The notes beneath the pieces were generated by a model. The model ran no database searches, was not told where the DNA came from, and was given only the letters and a program-made list of their open reading frames with translations. Below, piece after piece: positions 22,833 to 31,430 of a stretch of DNA of 64,000 nt. Within the stretch, counting starts at the first letter, position 1, and each line of letters opens with the position of its first letter. Origin of the DNA: Aphelocoma coerulescens. Its lineage: Eukaryota; Chordata; Aves; Passeriformes; Corvidae. Both the position numbers and the translations under genes were made by a program. The DNA lies in NCBI RefSeq assembly GCF_041296385.1, contig NW_027183575.1, positions 1 to 64,000 of the forward strand, read 5' to 3'.

Positions 22833-24347
22833 TCAGTCTTCTTTCACATGTGCAACCACCCTCCCCCTTCCTCGGTTTCCTCTGTTCTGGCGGTCTTCTT
22901 GTCTTCTTTCTGGGCACTCATTTTTCCAATGGCCAGACCTTCCACAAATCGCGCATTGGTCTCTACCTAGCCGGGGTGGGCCCTGTCTGGGAGGTCCTCG
23001 TCTGGGGGGTCCTTGTCTAAGTTTTCCTCTATTCCCTTCTTCTACCACTGCTACTAATCTCCTCATCCCTTGCTTGTAGCTTTCTTCTCGATTACTGAAT
23101 ACCCTCCAAGCTGCATCTAAGAGAGTTTCTAAATTCCTCCCTTCTGGCCCCTGAAGTTTCTGTAATTTACGTCTGATATCTCCTGTGGATTGCCCTATAA
23201 ACAAAGATACTAGCTGTTGTACCCCTACCTCGGTCCCAGGATCCAGCGATGTGTTACGGCGCATTGCATCCCTCAGACGATCCAGGAATTCGGATGGTGA
23301 CTCGGAAGGACCCTGTCTTATTGCGTACAAAGCTGACCAGTTTAGGGTCTTGGGAATAGCCCTTTCCACCCCTTTTGCTATCCATTCTTGATAACCTTTT
23401 AATTTCTTTAATTCAGCTGTTCTATTCGGATTCCAGTGTGGTTCCTGGAGTGGGAAGTAATCTTTTACATCTAATTGTTGCGTTTTGTAATAGTCCTCTG
23501 CCAAGTCTCGAGCTGTTTTCAAAACTAACTGTCTTTCTGTCTCTGTTAGTCCACCTAATAACAATTGTATATCAGCCCAATCTGGATTATGCTGTTTAAT
23601 TATAAGTCGCAAGCGCTCAGCAGTACTTGCTGGATCATTTCGGTAATTTTTGGCAATATTATACCATGCATCTAGGTCAGCAGTAGAGAAAGGTACTCTA
23701 ATCAACATTGTATCCCCATCAGGTGCCACCGCCTCTCTCAGGGGTGCCATCAGTACCTGTTTCCTGGTTCGGGACGAGACAGGACTGCCCGGGGGAGAGG
23801 GGGTTGGCGCTGGTGTTCCTTCCGAGTCCGCATCCTCTTCCTGTCTCCTAAGGGGAGGCTTAAGCAAATCGGTTAATTCATCATCATCTTGTCCCTGAGC
23901 TGCTGTTTGATAGACTTTGTCTGACCTTATGCATCTCTGACCTATGCTGCACGACGAGCAGCAGCGCTTAATTCTTCTTTGGCCCTTTTTATTTTCTTTT
24001 TCCAGAGCTAACACCATAGGATCACTGGGGGGTTTGATTCCACAGTCTCTCTGCCATTCAGGGTGTTTTCGGAGAGAGAAAAATGCATCAGCGTAGGAAA
24101 CTTCTTCCCATTTACCTTCCCGCCTCAGAAACAGCATTAGCTGAAGCAAAGTATTATAATCTAAAGTTCCGTTAGATGGCCATTTAGCTTTATTTTCTAA
24201 TTTATACAGTGGCCACCACTGGGTACAATATTTTATAAGGGTTTTTTTATTTTCTGTGCCTCCAGCTCCTACTATCTCCTTCCAATGGGCTAGAATACAG
24301 CCGAGCGGGCTTGCTCTGGGGATTTCCTTACTTTGTCTGGTTCCCAT
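22833..24347 (-). CDS. gag: ERV-2 gag, intact 504-aa polyprotein
   Basis: Structural polyprotein forming the virus core. It starts MGTRQSK, with Gly2 available for myristoylation and membrane targeting. The N-terminal matrix region (about 1-110) is followed by a charged linker and a Pro/Ser-rich segment (about 190-215), capsid (about 215-430) with a major-homology-like QGPSESPSEFLDRLRDA stretch, and nucleocapsid with an Arg/Gly/Pro-rich spacer and one zinc knuckle CX2CX4HX4C at 465-478. One knuckle is typical of gammaretroviruses. No PPPY late motif was noticed. The frame stops at TGA (22835-22833) and pro-pol continues in the same frame, the gammaretroviral readthrough arrangement, although MLV uses UAG. 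Confidence 0.95.
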   Translation of the reverse strand: MGTRQSKEIPRASPLGCILAHWKEIVGAGGTENKKTLIKYCTQWWPLYKLENKAKWPSNGTLDYNTLLQLMLFLRREGKWEEVSYADAFFSLRKHPEWQRDCGIKPPSDPMVLALEKENKKGQRRIKRCCSSCSIGQRCIRSDKVYQTAAQGQDDDELTDLLKPPLRRQEEDADSEGTPAPTPSPPGSPVSSRTRKQVLMAPLREAVAPDGDTMLIRVPFSTADLDAWYNIAKNYRNDPASTAERLRLIIKQHNPDWADIQLLLGGLTETERQLVLKTARDLAEDYYKTQQLDVKDYFPLQEPHWNPNRTAELKKLKGYQEWIAKGVERAIPKTLNWSALYAIRQGPSESPSEFLDRLRDAMRRNTSLDPGTEVGVQQLVSLFIGQSTGDIRRKLQKLQGPEGRNLETLLDAAWRVFSNREESYKQGMRRLVAVVEEGNRGKLRQGPPRRGPPRQGPPRLGRDQCAICGRSGHWKNECPERRQEDRQNRGNRGRGRVVAHVKED

Positions 24348-25565
24348 CCTATTTGAGCTTACTCAAATACTGTGCCACCCCCTTCGGGTCACCTGTATCC
24401 TATGCCTTTTGCCAAGGCTGCTTGAAATCGCCCTTTTTTTTTTTGTTTGTTTTTTTTTTTTGTTTTTTTTTTTTTCCTTTCTCCGACTTCCACAAGATCT
24501 ACACTGAACTTACACCCACACACCAAGCAGGGAGTCCTCTCTATCACTCGAGCAGATAGGACACATGAATGGAGAGAGTTTTGTCCCCTAGCGTTATCTC
24601 GTTTCCACCCAAATCTTTCTTCACACTTTCTCACAATTCTTTCCCAATTTTCTTCCCGAACCTCCCAAACCTCAGGCACCAAATGCGACTTCCCACACAC
24701 AATCTTTAAAATCTCAGGCTCAAAATACAAACTTTACACTGCATTACTATCCATGCAACTTGCTGTCCTCCCGTTGAAAAAGGTTCTGATACATCCACAA
24801 GAGCAAGCTATTTCTTGTACTCTTTCAAACTTTAAATTCTCTGCTGCTGGTTGTTCTCAATCAAAGGCCACTAATATTCCTGCAGAGGTTCTTCCAGTCA
24901 AGATTCCAAATTCAACGAACAAGCACTCTTCCAAACAAATGTCTCAATATCACACTCTCAAATATCACACGGCAACACGCAAGCTTCCTGTTTTACAAAC
25001 GAATAAGCGACCTGATACACATCTGCACGACCGAATATACATCTGCACGACCGAATATACATCCACACCCATAAAAGCAATCCGACAACAACCAATGTCT
25101 GCACAAACATATAAACAACATTCAAACCAGCTACTAGTAGCAAAATGTTCGTAACACTCGCTTGTAATAGTTTCAGGGTCCCGCTTGTATTTTTCCAACA
25201 CAGTAACAAGTTCCACCGGGACCCCCCCTTGGAATCACCCAATCCGCCCCCAGGATTGCTAGCGGCCGCTCTATCGGTCGGCGATTCCCCCTTGCCGGCC
25301 CCACCTTTTCCCTCACAGGGACTACGCTGCGCGTGGGACGTCTCCTCACGGCTTACCAGCAGCCCTGGCCACGCGTACGACTTACAGGCACCTTAAATGC
25401 AAAACATACCGTTTGTCCGCAGCTTTAGCAGGTCGTTGTCTGTCCGCTGCAGTGAGCGAGCTGAGGGGAGGAGATCCGCCAGGAAAGCCCTGGGGCGCGC
25501 CTAGGATGTCCGCTCCTCAGCCGATCCTGCAGCCGGGCAGAGTCTCTCCTGGCTGGCTCGCCAAA
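24348..25565 (-). other. ERV-2 5' leader with primer-binding region
   Basis: About 1.2 kb of untranslated leader between 5' LTR and gag, expected to hold packaging and splice-donor signals. On the sense strand TTTGGCGAGCCAGCCAGG follows the LTR and should contain the primer-binding site; I cannot assign the tRNA. A direct repeat of CGACCGAATATACATC with about 20-base spacing lies near 25025-25062. An almost pure A tract (T on the plus strand, 24429-24477) lies about 80-130 bases before the gag start. Confidence 0.8.
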
Positions 25566-26126
25566 TGAAAGGCAGGAAAGGACTCCACTACTAGAAAAGT
25601 AGTAAAGTAGGTATGTTTTATTCCAGCGCTGGGACGCATGGGGGATAGCTCCTCCAAAATCATGCGTGCCTACAGCTGTTTTCAGCTCGGTATTTATCGG
25701 GTTACAAGTTCCATATTCATTAAGTTTCCTAACAAACTCATACATATTCATCACCTAGCCCCGCCCAGCCTCGCTTCGTATTATAATGAACTCAAAAGTC
25801 ATTTACATCCGCATTGCGCTTGCGCAGTGTTGTCTGGTGGTTGTGGTAGGGGTCTCTCGGGGGTCTTGTGACGAAGTCAGGGAGAGTCTTCCTCGTCTGA
25901 ACTTTTCACCTTTCTCTCCTGCGCATGCTCTTTTATACCTTTGGCCTGGGTTTAAGCTTTGGGACTGGTTTGAGCTAGTTTTGGGATGAAGCAGGATGCC
26001 TGTCTGAGACTCCCCCTGGTTTTATCAGCAGTCTCTTATCTTCTTCTTCCTGCTCTGGTATGCTGACCAAGCTAGATGCATTGTTCCTAACAAACGAATT
26101 CTTTTGCTCCCCATCCCCCTGATTCA
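25566..26126 (-). mobile_element. ERV-2 5' LTR
   Basis: 561 bp, apparently identical to 16579-17139. On the sense strand the TATA box is at 25937-25930 and the AATAAA at 25622-25617. It would drive proviral transcription toward lower coordinates. Confidence 0.95.
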
Positions 26127-26130
26127 GGTC
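26127..26130. repeat. ERV-2 target-site duplication, right copy
   Basis: GGTC, matching 16575-16578. Confidence 0.9.
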
Positions 26131-26520
26131 TCAGCCTTTTTTCTCTTCTGTTTGCTTTTCCTCTGCGGTTTCTGATATTTTGAAGACTTTGGTTCCCAGA
26201 GGTTTTGTAATTCCTGTCCAGCAAGAAGCATATTCTCTCTCCTCAGGGTGAGATGGCTCTTTTGAATTTACAAATACATTTAGAGCCTGGCAAATCCATG
26301 CCTCATCAGACCCGTATTTTGGCCAGTACACATGATCAGATCTGATTTCCTTTTTTACCCACTCTTTCATGCAGAATTGAATCATTTTTACTTTCTCTTT
26401 TCCTTTTGTAGAAGGATCAGTTTCCCAGTTTGCGAGTTTGACCCCGAGGGGACTGTCTCGGGGTATATCCTCTGGCACCCTTTTATAATTTGAACTTAAT
26501 TTACTAGGTTGTTGTCCCAT
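26131..26520 (-). pseudogene. ERV-1 gag, 5' (matrix) portion
   Basis: N-terminal Gag piece starting MGQQPSK, with a myristoylation-type Gly2 and a matrix-like sequence (SPLGVKLANWETDP and MIQFCMKEW segments) resembling the ERV-2 matrix only distantly. An in-frame TGA lies almost at the ERV-2 insertion point, a few bases before the GGTC duplication, so the reading frame was probably broken here independently of the insertion, perhaps after slippage in the adjacent A-run. The remaining gag lies at 16578-15085. Confidence 0.85.
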
Positions 26521-27431
26521 TTTCCCAGGAGTTCTCTATTACTCAAAATACCAATTTATCCCCCCCTTTGAAATACTAATTCATTCCTTTAAAACACCAA
26601 TCTTCACTGCTGTAAAATACTACCCACCCTTTCACAGTACAAAAAACACCAAAAAATTTATTAGAGCCCACCTTCCCCAAAAACAAAGTTAACTTCGAAT
26701 TACACAGTTTTTCATTCACACATTCACTCTTTTTTAATATTTGTTCACTCACTCATTCCTACTCACAACAGAATAATAAGGTACCTCTTTCAAGTCACTT
26801 GTTAGTATCCACCCATGGGTATGATATAATCCTTAGGATTCTGGGTGCTCTTGGATTTCCCTCAACCCGGCATTGCTAGCATCCAAACCCCAACCTCTCT
26901 TGGGGTACTTTTAGGCCCTGGGTGCTCTTGGAGTTTTCCTCAACCCAGCATATGGGGGGGTAGCTCCCACTTTGCAACCCCTTCTCTGGGACCCCGTCCC
27001 AGTCACCCCCGGAGATTCTTTCACTCCGCTTATCTCTTGCTTTGTCTCCTCGCTGGCCGCTGTTCTCGTGAACAAGACGGAACGGCAGCACTCAGAGACT
27101 GCCACACTCGCTTCGCAGATCTGGGGGCAACCAGCCCACGTCTCATTCACACACGCTCATCTCCCGTAACCACCCCCTTTTTCTTTGGCAATACTTCCCA
27201 GTCCTGTTTCTTTTCCAGTGTCTGTGGGATTTTTGTCGAGAGCGCTCTCTTTCATTTGCTTTATTTTTGTGTCTTTCTTGTCCTCCGGGTGTTGCCCTGC
27301 TGCCACCAAATCACGCCAGAGGATGCTAAGCAAAGGTCCTGCCAACTTGGGCGGGAGGCGCCTTACCCTTGCTTCTTGAATCCTCCCACGCTTTTCAGAG
27401 GCGAGGTGTAGCTCCGGGACGAGCCCTTAAT
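26521..27431 (-). other. ERV-1 leader with tRNA-Pro-like primer-binding site
   Basis: Untranslated region between ERV-1 gag and its 5' LTR. On the sense strand, just inside the LTR, TAAGGGCTCGTCCCGGAG matches the proline-tRNA primer-binding site of gammaretroviruses at about 14 of 18 positions, which suggests a decayed Pro site. No convincing gene is seen in the remainder. Confidence 0.7.
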
Positions 27432-28088
27432 TGTGAAAAACGAGGTTCACTCTCCTGTGAGAATTTAAAGGGTTTAATATAAAGACAATAAGAGACACAT
27501 CAAATAAAGCAACGGGGTAATGGCCGGGTGCCTTGGTGCTCTGCCAAGAGCACACCTGATGCCAGAGGTGAGTCTTTTTTATACCATTTTTACTGTCTGT
27601 TCTTTATTCATATTAAAACTTTTCCTGGAGCTGTTCTGCATGGCCACTCCTTGGTTCCGCCTTTTTAGAGCATGCGTAGTCTTCTGCCTTGTGGTTTTAT
27701 TTCTCTTGATTCTTGGGGTTGGGCCCGCTAGGCAAGAGTCGATGGTAGGGTGGATTTCTTAATTCTCCAGACAGACAGGGCTGATTGCAGCTTTGGGCCT
27801 CTTCGTCTCTCCGGGCAGAGTGGTGATAACGGCTCTTGGACTCTCCTGGCCGCCTGTTCTCCGGGCGGAGTAGCCTTTGGGCCCTTTTGCTCCCTAGACA
27901 AAGTGTTGATTAGCAGCTTTTCGGGCCTCATCCTCTGTTCGTTTGGAGGTTATCTTACGTGCTCACACTTGTTAACATTCTTGCTAAAAAGAGAGAAAAC
28001 TACATCCACACAGCAAAAAGCATTTCTAACATTATATAATATCTACTTTATACTTTGCGAGAAGCCAATATAATATATGTTTATAACA
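27432..28088 (-). mobile_element. ERV-1 5' LTR
   Basis: 657-bp LTR from TGTGAAAAAC to TTATAACA, homologous to 8442-9099 with about 25 differences by eye. The sense-strand TATAAAAA is at 27583-27576. The right edge abuts CCTC, the target duplication. Confidence 0.93.
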
Positions 28089-28798
28089 CCTCCATTGGCG
28101 ACCTCCTTTTCCCTCTGATTCAGCTACCTTGTGGTAGGTGCGATGGTGCTGAAGAAGGGTGGCGGCTTGGCACAGTTGCTGTCACAGGTGGATCTTTGAG
28201 TGGCATGTGTGAGGGTAGGAGGGTACGGCACCCATAGCTGAAGGCAAAAAAGGTCAGGGCATGTCATCAGCCGCAGTCGTGCTAAGTTGTTCATCTATGC
28301 AAACTGCTTGCCGAGTTGTTCCTTTCTTAGGTAATGGGGGCTTGTATCAACCAGAACTGCAAATGGTCAGTATTTGCAGAGAAGGTTACTTGGACTGTTG
28401 TTGAAGTGAGTGTAGCAGTTTCTATGGCATTCTGCAAAAAAAGTGACAGGTCTCCCTGTGTTCCCCAGTTCTTAACAAAGATGAAGTTAACAAACCCCTG
28501 AAAAGAGGTTTTGCAAAACTTCAGGGATATTTTCCTACTAGTACTGTAGAGACAACCATAGTCACCTTGTCTTTCCAAAAGTGAAGGTTCCCTATTTTTG
28601 TCCAAGAGCATCAAGTGCTTTTGATCAGCGTTTGTGTGCATGCATTAGCCTCGTTCTTGCTCTTCCTTGGAGAACTTTTACAATACTCACATGATCTGTG
28701 TAGGCTGCAGACTGCAGTGGTGAACTTCAAGGCTTCCAGCAGAAGGGAGATGCTGTCCACGTTTTGGATTCTCCTTAGCCTGAACCTTCAATGTCCAA
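28089..28798 (+). repeat. Arm 1, continuation right of ERV-1
   Basis: Inverted copy of 34350-35079. Coordinate sums are 63168 near ERV-1 and 63148 further in, because arm 2 has about 20 extra bases near 28190. Homology ends sharply at TCCAA (28798), which marks the inner boundary of palindrome 1. Confidence 0.93.
28327..28641 (-). other. 104-codon open frame, arm 1 copy (status unknown)
   Basis: The same 104-residue translation is open in arm 2 (34507-34821). No domain, signal or membrane segment is recognised. Identity between the arms is explained by recent duplication, so conservation is not evidence of coding. It could be chance. Confidence 0.2.
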
Positions 28799-29161
28799 TA
28801 ACGCAGCGTTTGGTGCTCGAGGCACTGACTCTGGCGTGCCCCTGGTCAGAGACAGTCCAGCTGCGTTACCTCCACGCGTCGCTGAAGCGACTTCGGGATC
28901 AGGAAAAGAGCTTGCTGGGCTAGCTAGCTGGCTTCTTTGCAGAGGGAAACACGGCAGGAGCCGTTGATGTCGGCTCACGTTAGCTCAGAGACAAAGGAAG
29001 AGAGGGGCTGTTCAGGTCTGGCTTCTAACAGGTTTAATGCGATAGGATGAGGATGAGGTCGGATTGATGGGAATCCGCTCCTCGGAGCCTTGTCCTCAGT
29101 TTTATAGGGAATTTGAAAACCCCCTGTAACTATTCCTGAAAAGACCTGCCTTGCTAAATTA
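28799..29161 (-). other. Spacer of palindrome 1: possible minus-strand LTR fragment
   Basis: Read on the minus strand, 29130-28930 has a CTATAAAAC box, then about 90 bases later GCATTAAACC, a possible polyadenylation signal. This is LTR-promoter-like. No matching second LTR is seen, so the call is tentative. Confidence 0.35.
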
Positions 29162-30332
29162 GTGCCTTTTAAGTCTTGTGTCCCCAGGATAGAACAACAA
29201 ACTCACAAAGATAACAGCAGTGGATCTACAGGACTTCTGCAGGCCTTCTGGACTGCAGACATCTCTGACCAAAGGCCACAGATGACGTGTACCCTGATCC
29301 TGCCGAACGCCCGTCCGCCCTGGACTCAGCTTCAAGGTTTGATTGATACTGGTGCTGATGTAACTATCATCTCCTTCTCTGCGTGGCCTCCCTCATGGCC
29401 TTTACCCCCAGTGGGATCGGCCATCACAGGATGAGGATGAACCACACAGAGCTATTGAAGCGAACGGCCTGTGACGGTGAAGGACTCAGAGGGGCACACA
29501 GCTACAATTAGGCCTTATGTTACTACCACTTCCCTTAACCTTTGGGGACGGGATGTGTTGGCAGCCTGGGGCATACGGATCGGGACAAATTTTTAGCAGG
29601 GGTCACTGTGCGCAAAGGTGCACAGTATCCTACACTGCCTTTGCAGTGGTTGATTAACACACCAATCCGAGTCAGACTCTGCTTAGTTAGTTGAATTAAG
29701 GGCTGTTATCATGGCTTTTCAACGATTCTCACAGGAACCTTTGAATTTGGTTACTGAAGCCGACTAGCAAAAGCTCGTATACAATTAATCACCTTACGGT
29801 ACCACAAAATTCAAAGAATCCTGTTCTTCTGAATCACTTTCTCTCATTGCAATCTGCAGGCAAGAGACAACTGCCCTGGGCAAAAGTCTGGGTGTGGAAT
29901 TTACTCACTAACCAGTGGGAAGGCCTGCGGGAACTTATGGTTTGGGGTCGTGGCTATGCTTGCGTTTCTACAGATACTGGGGTACGGTGGCTAGCTGCAA
30001 AATGTGTTCGCCCTGCCCTACGGCACCAGAAGCAGAACAGGCAACCTCCAAATGATGACCAGAACACCAACCATCCAAGTGGCCACCAGAATGTAGATCA
30101 TCAGCCATCAGACTCTTCTGATGATGACCAAGATGTTGACCATCAGGCAGATGGTCCTTCTACAAGCAGAGACTGGGATGGTCCTTCCACAAGCAGAGAC
30201 TGAACTTTAAATTTCTTGTTATGGAGTCAGATCGTTAAAGCCTTAAGGACATATTTAGAATTAATAACTGATGTAAATTTCTATTTAGGATTAATAGTGG
30301 AGTTGTTATCTTATCAAACAAAAAGGGGGAAT
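29162..30332 (+). pseudogene. Class II (betaretrovirus-like) ERV pol remnant, internally deleted
   Basis: Three pieces of a class II provirus in sense order. 29162-29600: the end of a dUTPase-like region (SGSTGLL) followed by protease with GLIDTGADVTII and, after a stop, an LNLWGRDVLAAWG tail. 29690-29780: a short RNase H piece (LRAVIMAFQRFSQEPLNLVTEAD) ending at TAG. 29847-30203: the integrase C-terminal domain (LLTNQWEG, VWGRGYACVSTDTG, RWLAAKCVRP) with a Gln/Asp/His-rich tail. Reverse transcriptase and the integrase core are missing. A polypurine tract (AAAAAGGGGGAAT, about 30320-30332) precedes the LTR. It is inactive. Confidence 0.85.
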
Positions 30333-30748
30333 TGTAGATACCAAAATGCTGCTAGCGAGGATTTTCTTGCTATTTTCTAAGTCTGTGAGAGACTTTTCTC
30401 TCTCACAGAAGAGGTAGCAGAGTATGTAAACAACCAAGCCACCTGCAACCTTGAAAAGTCTGGTTTATGGTCTAGTAGAAAAATATTTTGACAATGGATG
30501 GTTTAGGATTTTAGCCAATCACCCCAAGGGGGGGGGCTGATCCTTTGTCCAATTAGACTATGAAGAAAAAAGTCTGTAAAAGAGTTTGTGAAATAATTAA
30601 ATGAATAAATCTTGGTGCACAATTCCTGCCTGCTGGATCTTCTCTCCTCCTCCTCCCTATGGCTGCGGGACACAGTGATACACCCTAGGGCCCAGGCCTG
30701 CGGTAATAGACCACAATTACAAGTGAACTGCAACACAAGCAGCTAACA
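30333..30748 (+). mobile_element. 3' LTR of the class II ERV remnant
   Basis: Begins TGTAGATACC right after a polypurine tract and ends near CTAACA (two bases uncertain). An AATAAA lies near 30603. No 5' partner is visible in the window. Confidence 0.75.
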
Positions 30749-31430
30749 CATTCCTCCTGTGATAAATGAGTGAACGATAAATTTTGTCTTTCGCATCTAT
30801 CACTTTAACATTTAGAAGTGAGAATGTACTATGTAGAAATAGTGTTAAGGTAAAATATAGGTAAGTAAAAACAAGACTAGAGTAAATTGTAACTTCGAAT
30901 GAGTGGTAACATGTTGGGAAACGTAGGAAGAAACACATGATAATAAATGTCCTTTAAGTTGAGAAATTACAGAGGTGGAAACCAAGACATCTTCAAGAAA
31001 CAAAGAAGATAAACCGCATGCATCCCAGGAAGTCTGTTATCTCATCAAAACTCACACCTCCCAAAGAACCCATCAACTACAAATTAGGTTGGAGACTGAG
31101 GAGGCACCGGAGGGGGGTGCCTGCCTTCAATTCTGGAGCTACTCAGAGGACCGAGGTGGCAGTGTGCTGGCGTGTGCTGGCGCAAGGGGGCAGAGACGGA
31201 GGGGGGAAAGTTGAGTGAAGTGTAAATGACTTTCTGGGCTTAAGGACTATGTTTAAAGAAGTACTAAAGTTCACAGTAAAATGAATGGAGCCACGCCTCT
31301 AGCAATATTGCTAAGTGCTCCTGCACTGTGATATGCCTTTGTTCTACTAATAAATGCTCAATATTATGCTGCTGAAAATTCCGCTTGGGAATTCATCTTT
31401 CTCACTTCTTCCCTTAAAATCAGTTCTAAG
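30749..31430 (+). other. Possible ERVL-type LTR fragment within unique sequence
   Basis: No gene is seen. The stretch at about 31290-31400 has an AATAAA (about 31351) followed by a pyrimidine- and GC-balanced tail (CTGCTGAAAATTCCGCTTGG) that resembles the R-U5 end of avian LTRs. Boundaries are unknown. Confidence 0.3.

Larger units (their letters stand above)
16579..26126 (-). mobile_element. ERV-2 provirus, apparently full length and young
   Basis: A 9548-bp provirus on the minus strand, nested in ERV-1 gag. Two 561-bp LTRs appear identical on line-by-line reading. Between them, in sense order, are a 1.2-kb leader, gag (504 codons), an in-frame TGA, pro-pol (1161 codons) and env (710 codons, overlapping pol by 4 bases). 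I see no premature stop, frameshift or missing catalytic motif. Gag-pol is gammaretrovirus-like (class I), while env has an unusual layout. No LTR differences implies a recent insertion. Confidence 0.96.
8442..28088 (-). mobile_element. ERV-1 provirus (gamma-type), interrupted by ERV-2
   Basis: A minus-strand provirus with LTRs at 8442-9099 and 27432-28088 and, in sense order, gag, pro-pol and env between them. It is split at 16578/26127 by the nested ERV-2. The flanks give a 4-bp target duplication: CCTC at 28089-28092 on the right and TCTC (one transition) at 8438-8441 on the left. The undisturbed site is present in arm 2 at 35076-35079. The LTRs differ by roughly 25 positions by eye, and gag, pol and env all carry stops or frameshifts, so this copy is defective. 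Confidence 0.95.

Noticed and set aside
25425..25754. 109-codon minus-strand frame at the ERV-2 5' LTR
   Set aside because: It lies in LTR and leader and shares its start with the 16767 frame only because the LTRs are duplicates. No retroviral gene is expected there.
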